A stretch of DNA of 64,000 bases from CABMKH01 sp040797625. Its GTDB lineage: Bacteria > Bacillota > Clostridia > Tissierellales > Tissierellaceae. The notes below the pieces were generated by a model. The model ran no database searches. It saw nothing but the letters and a program-made list of their open reading frames with translations, and was not told where the DNA came from. Positions 15,805 through 23,080 of this stretch are shown piece after piece. Positions within the stretch are counted from its first letter, which is position 1; each line of letters starts with the position of its first letter. The DNA lies in contig JBQHQH010000001.1 in NCBI GenBank assembly GCA_052067355.1, positions 1 to 64,000 on the forward strand, read 5' to 3'. Both the position numbers and the translations under genes were made by a program.

Positions 15805-15900
15805 GATTATATAAATTTCCTGAGATGGGCATAAATCGCCTACATGAGTGAATGCCGTAGTTTTATAGTGAGCATACTTCTTCTCTATAAGTTGACACAA
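15805..15900 (-). pseudogene. Second broken copy of the repeated coding segment
   Basis: The minus strand reads HYKTTAFTHVGDLCPSQEIY, parallel to AFAPVGELK...QEIYN at 15222-15341. The DNA blocks TATAAATTTCCTG and TCGCCTACA occur in both copies (15290/15318 and 15810/15836). It overlaps the upstream end of the immunity gene and has no start signal of its own. Confidence 0.4.
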
Positions 15901-16037
15901 ATTTCCTTTGCCACTCCCCCAATTTTCCTCTATTCCCCTTTTTATATGTATCGGAGTGCCGATGAGAAATATTTACAATCCTATCCTGCAATATCAAAAT
16001 TTAAGGATATATTTCGTGAATGTGCAATATTAGGTAA

Positions 16038-16121
16038 TTAATCAGCAACATCAGTGTGAATTGATATCACTTTGGGAGCTGCATTTAAAAAATCAGCTTC
16101 TGCATCAGTATTTTTCGCTGA
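16038..16121 (-). pseudogene. Short coding tail
   Basis: The minus strand reads AKNTDAEADFLNAAPKVISI then HTDVAD and a stop at 16038-16040. It has coding character but no start and is preceded by the rlmD terminator. It could be the C-terminus of a gene lost from the toxin/immunity segment. Confidence 0.3.
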
Positions 16122-16160
16122 AAAACGGGACTAAAATCGTACATTTCTCGCCCCGTTTTT
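16121..16160. terminator. Terminator after rlmD
   Basis: AAAACGGG and CCCGTTTTT close a stem about 40 bases downstream of the rlmD stop; T runs on both sides make it potentially bidirectional. Confidence 0.65.
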
Positions 16161-16196
16161 AGCTCTTTTCTACATTCAGGCCACAACATATTGTGG

Positions 16197-17570
16197 TCAA
16201 ACCCTGTTATTTCTTTCCGAACCACAATGTATCATCAGAATTATACTCTCAACGTGACTCGTCTGCGGAAACATATCCACTGGTTGCACTTTATCTATTT
16301 TATATCCATTCTCTACTAGATATTTTACATCTCTAGCCATAGTAGCAGAGTTACAGGATACATATACTATTTTTTGTGGTTTTAACTTTGCTATTGCCTC
16401 TAATACTTCTCTATCGCATCCTTTTCTAGGTGGATCTAGCACTAATTTATTAGCCTTTATTCCTTGCTCTAACATCTTTGGAAATACTTCTTCTGCTTTA
16501 CCAACTATAAATTCTGCATTCTCTACTTTATTTAATTTAGCATTTTCTTTGGCATCCTCTATTGCCTCTTTGACTATCTCTATTCCATATACTTTTTTTG
16601 CTTGACTAGCAATATATAATGATATAGTACCTATACCACAATATAAATCATATACTATATCATCTCTATCTAGATCTAAATACTCAACTGCCTTATTATA
16701 TAATACTTCTGCTTGACTTCTATTCACTTGGAAGAATGATTTCGGGGATATATTAAACCTATAGTCTCCAATATAATCCAATAAGCTATCCTCACCATAT
16801 AACTTTATATATTCTCTTCCATATACAATAGACGAATTTGATTTATTTATATTTTGATAGATACTTATGACATCTATCTCTTTAAGCATATCTATCAATT
16901 CTCTTCTATATGGTATATCTCTACGACCTGTTACTAGGATAACCATAGCTTTATTATCCTTATTTGTTCTTATTCCAATATGTCTAAGGACTCCTTCTCT
17001 ACTTTTTTTGTTATAAGCTTTGATATGATATTCTCCCACCCAACTTCTGATGATATGCAGAATTCTATCTCCAACTTCAGGTTGCAAAATACTTCCCTTC
17101 ATATCTACTATGTCATTACTATTGATTTCATAAAATCCTATAACTGTTTCCCCATTTTGTTCTCCTACAGCTATTTGCATATGATTTCTATATCTATATG
17201 GATGATCCATTCCCATAGTATCTCTTATATCTATATCTAATAGACCTGCTATCTTAGCCAAATCTGACTTTACTTTTTTCTTTTTCCACTCCAGCTGTTT
17301 TCTATAATCTAGATCTATTAAAGGTATGCCACCACGAGATTCATCTATATTAAAGCCCAATTTTATTCTATCCTTTGAAGGCTGTATAATCTCCAAAACT
17401 CTTCCTATTCCAAAACTCTTCTTTACCTTCTCTATTCTTACCTTTACCTTGTCCCCTATTATTCCACCGCTAGTAAAGATAGTGAAATTATCACACTTTA
17501 AAACTCCACTTCCATCATGACTAAAGTCAATAATTTCACCTTCTACTATATCTTCTACATCTATTGGCAT
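16197..17570 (-). CDS. rlmD: 23S rRNA (uracil-C5)-methyltransferase, RlmD/RumA family
   Basis: This 457-residue enzyme has an N-terminal TRAM RNA-binding domain (about 6-60), a substrate domain, and a C-terminal SAM domain with NRSQAEVLYNKAVEYLDL, DIVYDLYCGIGTISLYIA, VLDPPRKGCDREVL and the catalytic Cys at about 406 in IVYVSCNSATMARD. It methylates U747 and/or U1939 of 23S rRNA. The [4Fe-4S] motif C-x5-C-G-x-C found in E. coli RumA is absent: the region reads NIDESRGGIPLID before DYRKQLEWK. The extra tail HCGSERNNRV and its duplicate at 14887 suggest an integration site at this end. It is monocistronic. Confidence 0.92.
   Translation of the reverse strand: MPIDVEDIVEGEIIDFSHDGSGVLKCDNFTIFTSGGIIGDKVKVRIEKVKKSFGIGRVLEIIQPSKDRIKLGFNIDESRGGIPLIDLDYRKQLEWKKKKVKSDLAKIAGLLDIDIRDTMGMDHPYRYRNHMQIAVGEQNGETVIGFYEINSNDIVDMKGSILQPEVGDRILHIIRSWVGEYHIKAYNKKSREGVLRHIGIRTNKDNKAMVILVTGRRDIPYRRELIDMLKEIDVISIYQNINKSNSSIVYGREYIKLYGEDSLLDYIGDYRFNISPKSFFQVNRSQAEVLYNKAVEYLDLDRDDIVYDLYCGIGTISLYIASQAKKVYGIEIVKEAIEDAKENAKLNKVENAEFIVGKAEEVFPKMLEQGIKANKLVLDPPRKGCDREVLEAIAKLKPQKIVYVSCNSATMARDVKYLVENGYKIDKVQPVDMFPQTSHVESIILMIHCGSERNNRV
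16217..16256. repeat. rlmD 3'-end copy of the direct repeat
   Basis: Contains ATTATACTCTCAACG at 16240-16254, the partner of 14924-14938. See the repeat at 14907-14945. Confidence 0.55.
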
Positions 17571-17854
17571 AAAATATCCTCCTGTTAGACTTTTCTTTAG
17601 TATTAACTTATATCCTTATTTTATCACATTTTCATCTTTATATAATATCCTTTTATCTAATGGTTTACAACTACTTCTATAAAGAAAACTTGTATCACCT
17701 AGAGTATAAGACCTAAGCTGTCTGATACCCATTACTGCTATAAGTCATAAGTATAAATATTGACTTATCTTTATAAAAAAAGAATAGCAGATATATTTCT
17801 ACTGAATATAATGTATTGCATAGAAGATTTTTAACATAAAGGAGGATATTGATT

Positions 17855-18448
17855 ATGGTTTATAGTCAAGTTTCATGTTCACCTGGTAATACCCCCTATA
17901 TTATAGTAGCAGGAGATACTTTTTTTACCCTTGCACACAGATTTAATACTACTGTGGATGCAATTATGAGAGCTAATCCAGGAGTAAATCCCGATAGATT
18001 ATTTATAGGTCAAGTTATATGTATACCTTCATCTACACCTACACCACCTAGTCATCCATGCCCTGTACTAAGAATAGGTAGCAGAGGAGCTTCAGTGGTA
18101 GATCTTCAACAACGTTTACGCAATATGGGATTTGATCCAGGTCCAATTGATGGTATCTTTGGACAGAGAACTCAATTAGCAGTTATAGCATTCCAAAGAA
18201 GCAGAAATCTAGTGCCAGATGGTATAGTAGGTGTAGCAACTTGGACAGCATTAGGTGTAAATTGTGGTGTTACTCAACCACCAACAAGATGTCCTGCTGG
18301 CACATCACCATATACTATAAGAGCAGGAGATACTTTCTTTACACTTGCAAATAGATTTAATACTACTGTAGATGCAATTATGAGAGCTAATCCAGGAGTA
18401 GATCCTAATAGATTACAAATAGGGCAAATTATCTGTATACCAATGTAA
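17855..18448 (+). CDS. LysM - peptidoglycan-binding - LysM protein
   Basis: The ATG at 17855 lies nine bases after GGAGG; an in-frame TTG at 17849 is too close. The 197-residue product has LysM 1 at about 15-58 (YIIVAGDTFFTLAHRFNTTV), a PG_binding_1 domain at about 72-130 (LRIGSRGASVVDLQQRLRNM, DGIFGQRTQLAVIAFQ) and LysM 2 at about 150-196, nearly identical to LysM 1. There is no signal peptide, as in many spore coat or cortex proteins assembled from the mother cell. It probably binds spore peptidoglycan or wall. It precedes the collagen-like cluster on the same strand but has its own terminator. Confidence 0.88.
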   Translation: MVYSQVSCSPGNTPYIIVAGDTFFTLAHRFNTTVDAIMRANPGVNPDRLFIGQVICIPSSTPTPPSHPCPVLRIGSRGASVVDLQQRLRNMGFDPGPIDGIFGQRTQLAVIAFQRSRNLVPDGIVGVATWTALGVNCGVTQPPTRCPAGTSPYTIRAGDTFFTLANRFNTTVDAIMRANPGVDPNRLQIGQIICIPM

Positions 18449-18451
18449 AAT

Positions 18452-18490
18452 ATTGAAAAAGCCTTTCTTTAAAAGAGAGGCTTTTTCAAT
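18452..18490 (+). terminator. Terminator of the LysM gene
   Basis: ATTGAAAAAGCCT pairs with AGGCTTTTTCAAT around a 13-base loop, four bases after the stop codon. Confidence 0.85.
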
Positions 18491-18750
18491 GTTAATAAGG
18501 TTATCTTTCTTTTATTTAATCGAAAATAATGTTGATATCTAAATCAATATATTTCGTAATCATATTAGCTTACTTTTGAATACTATGTTAGTGAATTGTA
18601 TTCAAGTTCATGTAACAAAAAACCAAAATTTTTATCTAATCTTAAGAAGAGACCAACCTAAAAAATTAAATTCTACTATATAAAATACATTTTAATCTAA
18701 TACTTATTAAATTAAATCAATTAATATGGTTATACTTTCACTGAAATTAT

Positions 18751-18778
18751 AACCTTTTATGTTATTTTTCATATCATG
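18751..18778 (+). promoter_or_regulatory. SigK-type promoter 1
   Basis: AACC at 18751-18754 and CATATCATG at 18770-18778 are spaced 15 bases from the last C to CATA, that is AC-N16-CATAnnnTG; the final A of the consensus CATAnnnTA is G here. It lies 33 bases before the propeller gene start. Confidence 0.6.
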
Positions 18779-18810
18779 GTATAGAGATAAATATGGAAAG
18801 GAGAGTTGAT

Positions 18811-19848
18811 ATGTCATACATATATTCTAATTATTATGATGAATCAAAACATGAATCATGTGAAGAAAAATGGAAAATCTATACAAATGACTACAACCGC
18901 CATAAATGTAAAGTTACTATAAAATGTCCACCTGGATCCACTGATCCTACTGGATCTACGCAAACATCAAATACTTATATTGTTAATCTAGGTGACGGTA
19001 CAGTGTCAGTAATAGATAGAACAACAAACTCTGTTATTGATACTATTCTTGTTGAAAGTTCACCTGTCTTCGTTGGAGTAAATCCTAATACAAAATTGAT
19101 TTATATAACCAACAGTTGTGATGGTAAAGTGTCAGTTATAAACGGATTAACTAATACAGTTGTTGCAACGATACCTGTTGGTAATGATCCCATTGGTATC
19201 AGTGTAAATCCTAGTACTAACCTAATCTATGTAGTGAACAAGGTTGATAATACAGTATCAATAATAGACGGAACAACTAATACTACTATATCAACAATAT
19301 CTGTTGGTAATAACCCTACAGGCATTAGTGTAAATCCCAATACTAATTTAGTTTATGTGGTCAACAGTAGTGATGATACAGTATCGGCTATAGATGGAAC
19401 AACCAATACTATTATTGCTACAATACCCGTAGGAAATCTACCACGAGTATCCGCTGTAAATCCCAATACTAATTTAATCTATATTACTAATATTAGCGAT
19501 AGAACAGTATCTGTAATAAATGGGACAAACAATTCAGTAATAGCTACAGTACCTGTTGGTGGTGGCCCAGAATCACTAGCTGTAAATCCAAATACCAACT
19601 TGATCTATGTACCCAATACAAGCGATAATACAGTATCTGTGATAAATGGTAATACAAATTCTGTAATTGTAACTATATCCGTTGGTAATAACCCTATTGC
19701 TACTGCTATAGATTTAAATAAAAATTTAATCTATATTGCTAACGCTTTTGATAAAACGATCTCAGTTATAGATGGAATTACCAATGATGTTATTAAAACT
19801 ATCCCTGTCGGAACTACTCCCCATAGGAATGGAGTATTAAATTTATAA
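18811..19848 (+). CDS. YVTN beta-propeller protein with vestigial collagen stalk
   Basis: The ATG at 18811 follows AAGGAG at seven bases; an upstream in-frame ATG at 18793 overlaps that site. The 345-residue protein has a Cys/His-rich head of about 40 residues shared with its neighbour (MSYIYSNYYDESK, CKVTIKCPPG), two or three collagen-like triplets (GSTDPTGST), then seven repeats of about 42 residues ending SVI(D/N)G...IPVG, a complete seven-bladed propeller. It lacks a signal peptide, consistent with a mother-cell-made spore surface protein. Relative to the gene at 20191 the long stalk is missing. Confidence 0.85.
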   Translation: MSYIYSNYYDESKHESCEEKWKIYTNDYNRHKCKVTIKCPPGSTDPTGSTQTSNTYIVNLGDGTVSVIDRTTNSVIDTILVESSPVFVGVNPNTKLIYITNSCDGKVSVINGLTNTVVATIPVGNDPIGISVNPSTNLIYVVNKVDNTVSIIDGTTNTTISTISVGNNPTGISVNPNTNLVYVVNSSDDTVSAIDGTTNTIIATIPVGNLPRVSAVNPNTNLIYITNISDRTVSVINGTNNSVIATVPVGGGPESLAVNPNTNLIYVPNTSDNTVSVINGNTNSVIVTISVGNNPIATAIDLNKNLIYIANAFDKTISVIDGITNDVIKTIPVGTTPHRNGVLNL

Positions 19849-19849
19849 A

Positions 19850-19894
19850 GCAAATTTCTATCAGATGGAGTTATATACTCCAGCTGATATTTGC
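19850..19894 (+). terminator. Hairpin after the propeller gene
   Basis: GCAAAT...ATCAG...GGAGT pairs with ACTCC...CTGAT...ATTTGC directly after the stop. A diverged version follows the next gene at 21977-22005, which supports duplication of the whole unit. Confidence 0.6.
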
Positions 19895-20025
19895 CCTGTG
19901 TTAACTACCAACATGAAACCATAAATTTTGTTTATTTAATCTACATTTATATGTCCCTACTTCTTTCAACTTGCTTTCAAAATAAAGTAGATTCATTAAT
20001 ATAGTTACACCTATTCTGAAGTCAT

Positions 20026-20053
20026 AACCTTTTGTGTTGTTTTTCATATTATA
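20026..20053 (+). promoter_or_regulatory. SigK-type promoter 2
   Basis: AACC at 20026-20029 and CATATTATA at 20045-20053, AC-N16-CATAnnnTA, an exact fit to the SigK consensus as I know it from Bacillus. It lies about 140 bases before the collagen-propeller gene. Confidence 0.7.
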
Positions 20054-20190
20054 TTATAAAGGTAAATCATATAACTAACCTTTATAAATAAAATACAGAA
20101 TATAATTTATATCTTTACGGAATTTTAAACACTTTGCATCAAAGTATTTAAAAAACTATCATAGTTGTAAATATGGAAAGGAGAGTTGAT

Positions 20191-21966
20191 ATGTCATACA
20201 TGTATTCTGATTATTGCGATGAATCAAAATGCGAACCATGTAAAGAAGAACATAGTGAACACTATACAAATGATTACGAACGCCATAAATGTGAATGTGA
20301 AGTTATTATAGAGTGTCCACCTGGACCAACTGGACCTTCCGGACCTACTGGACCTACTGGACCTTCCGGACCTACTGGACCTGCTGGACCTACTGGACCT
20401 ACTGGACCTACTGGTTCTACTGGACCTTCTGGACCTACTGGACCTACCGGTTCTACTGGACCTTCTGGACCTACTGGACCTACTGGACCTTCCGGACCTA
20501 CTGGACCTGCTGGACCTACTGGACCTTCTGGTTCTACTGGACCTTCTGGACCTACTGGACCTACCGGTTCTACTGGACCTTCTGGACCTACTGGACCTTC
20601 TGGACCTACCGGTTCTACTGGACCTACTGGTTCTACTGGACCTACTGGTTCTACTGGACCTACTGGTTCTACTGGACCTTCTGGACCTACTGGACCTTCC
20701 GGACCTACTGGACCTACTGGTTCTACTGGGCTTATTGGACCTACTGGACCTACTGGACCTTCCGGACCTACTGGACCTACTGGGCCTACTGGACCTACTG
20801 GACCTACTGGTTCTACTGGACTTATTGGACCTACTGGACCTTCCGGACCTACTGGTTCTACTGGACCTACTGGGCCTACTGGACCTACTGGTTCTACTGG
20901 ACCTACTGGGCCTACTGGACCTACTGGTTCTACTGGACCTACTGGACCTACTGGTTCTACTGGACTTATTGGACCTACTGGACCTACCGGACCCACTGGA
21001 CCTGCTGGACCCACTGGACCTACTGGACCTACTGGACCTACTGGACCTACTGGACCTACTGGACCATCAGGATTATTACTCACAACAAATATCTATGTAG
21101 CTAATAATGAAGATAATACAATATCTGTTATGGATGGAGCAACTAATACAGTAATTGCAACCATATCCGTTGGAAATCAACCTGTTTTTATGAAAGTAAA
21201 TCCAAATACCAAATTAATCTATGTATCTAATTTTGCTTCTAATACTGTATCTGTCATAGATGGAAGAATCAATTCTGTCATTGCTACAATTCCTGTGGGA
21301 ACTAACCCTACTGATGTTGGTGTAAATCCAAATACCAATCGAGTTTATGTTGCTAATACCAACAATAATACAGTATCTGTAATAAATGGTAATACAAATT
21401 CCGTTATTGCTACAATTCCTGTTGGCAATAATCCCTTTGGGATTAGCGTAAACTCAAATACTAATTTAATCTATGTTACTAATTCTGATGATAATACCGT
21501 ATCTGTAATAAATGGTAATACTAATTCCGTAATCACTGCAATTCCTGTTGGAAATTCACCATGGAAACCATGTATAAATCGAAATACCAATTTAATTTAT
21601 ATTCCAAATGTTAGCGATAATACAGTATCTGTTATAGATGGCAATACAAATTCCGTTATTATTACGATACCTGTAGGCAGCGGACCAGATTCAGGAGCTG
21701 TAAATCCAAACACCAATTTAGCTTATGTTACTAATTCTAATGATAACACAGTATCTGTTATAGATGGTAATACTAATTCTATAATCGCTACAATTCCTGT
21801 AGGAAATACTCCTGCCTTTGCTGAGGTAGATCCTAACAAAAATCTAATTTATATTACTAATGCTTTTGGTAACACTACTTCTATAATAGATGGAGCTACT
21901 AATACAGTGATTGCCACCGTTCCTGTTGGAACTTTACCTCGTGGAGTAAGAGTATTGACTTCATAA
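20191..21966 (+). CDS. Collagen-like stalk fused to a YVTN beta-propeller (spore surface protein)
   Basis: The ATG at 20191 follows AAGGAG. The 591-residue product has three parts. Residues 1-44 are a Cys-rich head with CPPG before the stalk. Residues 45-293 are about 83 in-phase Gly-X-Y triplets (mostly GPT, with GPS, GST, GPA and GLI). The rest, from ANNEDNTISVMDG on, is a seven-repeat YVTN propeller. The Pro-Thr stalk should form a triple helix and its many Thr are likely glycosylation sites, as in BclA of Bacillus exosporium. The propeller would be displayed at the tip. Long minus-strand frames here are repeat artefacts. The 9-base codon repeat makes it prone to length change. Confidence 0.88.
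   Translation: MSYMYSDYCDESKCEPCKEEHSEHYTNDYERHKCECEVIIECPPGPTGPSGPTGPTGPSGPTGPAGPTGPTGPTGSTGPSGPTGPTGSTGPSGPTGPTGPSGPTGPAGPTGPSGSTGPSGPTGPTGSTGPSGPTGPSGPTGSTGPTGSTGPTGSTGPTGSTGPSGPTGPSGPTGPTGSTGLIGPTGPTGPSGPTGPTGPTGPTGPTGSTGLIGPTGPSGPTGSTGPTGPTGPTGSTGPTGPTGPTGSTGPTGPTGSTGLIGPTGPTGPTGPAGPTGPTGPTGPTGPTGPTGPSGLLLTTNIYVANNEDNTISVMDGATNTVIATISVGNQPVFMKVNPNTKLIYVSNFASNTVSVIDGRINSVIATIPVGTNPTDVGVNPNTNRVYVANTNNNTVSVINGNTNSVIATIPVGNNPFGISVNSNTNLIYVTNSDDNTVSVINGNTNSVITAIPVGNSPWKPCINRNTNLIYIPNVSDNTVSVIDGNTNSVIITIPVGSGPDSGAVNPNTNLAYVTNSNDNTVSVIDGNTNSIIATIPVGNTPAFAEVDPNKNLIYITNAFGNTTSIIDGATNTVIATVPVGTLPRGVRVLTS
20323..21069. repeat. 9-bp tandem coding repeat (Gly-X-Thr)
   Basis: About 83 units of variations on GGACCTACT, with scattered TCT/TCC (Ser), GGTTCTACT and GGACTTATT units. 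The unit stays in frame throughout. Larger blocks such as GSTGLIGPTG recur, which shows segmental duplication. Confidence 0.95.
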
Positions 21967-21976
21967 TATAGCTTAT

Positions 21977-22005
21977 ATCAGATAGAGTTTTAAACTCCAG
22001 CCGAT
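21977..22005 (+). terminator. Hairpin after the collagen-propeller gene
   Basis: ATCAG..AGAGT pairs with ACTC..CCGAT, the diverged counterpart of the hairpin at 19850-19894. Confidence 0.45.
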
Positions 22006-22286
22006 ATTTCTCGGTGTATTAACGACTAACACAAAATCATAAATTTTGTTTGCTTAATTTCCATGTATCTTTAGAAATGCATATGGTGTAACTCCCACTT
22101 ACAGGATGAAAGAGTTGATATTGTAAACCATCACATAAATTTAAAGTAACAATAAAAAATTAATCCTATAAAATTAAATTACTAAGAGAAGTAGACTTCT
22201 ATATTCAATAAGATTCAACTTCTTTTAATCTATCCTAAAAGTGAATTAAATCAACTTATATAATTCATGCTTATAACAAAACCATA

Positions 22287-22314
22287 AACTTTTTACATTA
22301 TTTTTCATACTATA
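22287..22314 (+). promoter_or_regulatory. SigK-type promoter 3 (of a dead gene)
   Basis: AACT at 22287-22290 and CATACTATA at 22306-22314 keep the same 15-base gap as the other four copies. It precedes the broken paralogue at 22432. Confidence 0.55.
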
Positions 22315-22431
22315 TTTTAGAAGTAAATTATCATGAAATTCAGAGTATAATTTATATCTTTGTAAAATCTTAGATATTTTATTTAAAGTAACTACTAAGA
22401 TTATAAATATAGAGGGGAAAGGAAATTTTAT

Positions 22432-22533
22432 CTGTCATATCTATCTAATAATAACAAAAATGCAATAAAATATAATGCCGGTAAAATAGAAGATAAACAC
22501 TACAAATGTGAAGATGAGAAAAATCTTCAATAG
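22432..22533 (+). pseudogene. Dead paralogue of the collagen/propeller head
   Basis: After GGGGAAAGGA the frame reads (CTG)SYLSNNNKNAIKYNAGK then IEDKHYKCEDEKNLQ and TAG. It lines up with the head of the neighbouring genes (MSYIYSNYYDESK...HKC), but the ATG has become CTG and the stalk is gone. The following 290 bases to the orphan terminator at 22821 hold no readable propeller or stalk. Confidence 0.6.
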
Positions 22534-22820
22534 TAACAGGATTACAAAACTCGATGACAACAAAGAGAAACGTTCCAACTAAACAATCTACTACAGCATC
22601 AACTATTTGTGTCAATAATGTTGCTAGGAATAAAAATCTGTAATAGATTGATCGACGAATAGGTCAGTGTTACGCCAGACATATTAAGTCAAAAACCAAA
22701 TATTAAGTAAATGTCCTAGTTTATATAACAGTATAATTTCAATAATGCTCAATACCCTAGATATAAAAAGTCATATGAAGCTAGTATTAAAAAGTTAAAC
22801 ATATAGACTAAAAGAATATT
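22534..22820. other. Degenerate sequence behind the dead paralogue
   Basis: I see no gene or clear structure. The position between a head remnant and an orphan terminator suggests it is what is left of the deleted stalk and tip domain. Confidence 0.3.
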
Positions 22821-22862
22821 AGGATTTGAGTTCTATTAAATATAGAACCCAAATCCTTTTTA
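22821..22862 (+). terminator. Orphan terminator
   Basis: AGGATTTG.GTTCTAT pairs with ATAGAAC.CAAATCCT, followed by TTTTTATT. No intact gene precedes it; it presumably served the dead paralogue. Confidence 0.75.
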
Positions 22863-22922
22863 TTAATCTCTATAGCACTAAGCTAATATCACCATATAGT
22901 TAGTGCCTGTACAAAATCTGTA

Positions 22923-22950
22923 AACCTTTCATACTATTTATCATATTATA
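22923..22950 (+). promoter_or_regulatory. SigK-type promoter 4
   Basis: AACC at 22923-22926 and CATATTATA at 22942-22950, AC-N16-CATAnnnTA. The flanking 55 bases are almost identical to promoter 5 (TGTACAAAATCTGTAAACC and onward). Confidence 0.7.
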
Positions 22951-23080
22951 TTATAGATATGATAATTTAATGAACTGCTATAAAATAAAGTACTGAATAT
23001 AACTTTTCACAAAATCAAAATATCTTCTATTAAAATATCGAAAAAACATTATAGTTCTTATTATAGAAAGGAGACTTAAT

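Noticed and set aside
15679..15900. 73-codon frame reading into the Imm22-like gene
   Set aside because: Its second half is an out-of-frame reading of the immunity gene; only its first part reflects an old coding segment, noted as a relic.
17700..17854. SigK-type promoter for the LysM gene
   Set aside because: CATAAGTAT comes close but lacks the correct last bases and a placed AC box.
20274..21083. Long minus-strand and alternative plus-strand frames of 120-270 codons across the first collagen stalk
   Set aside because: They are translations of the 9-base repeat in other frames (GPVGPV, WTYWTY and LLDLLD patterns), with no ribosome binding site; the Gly-X-Y frame alone joins sensible head and tip domains.
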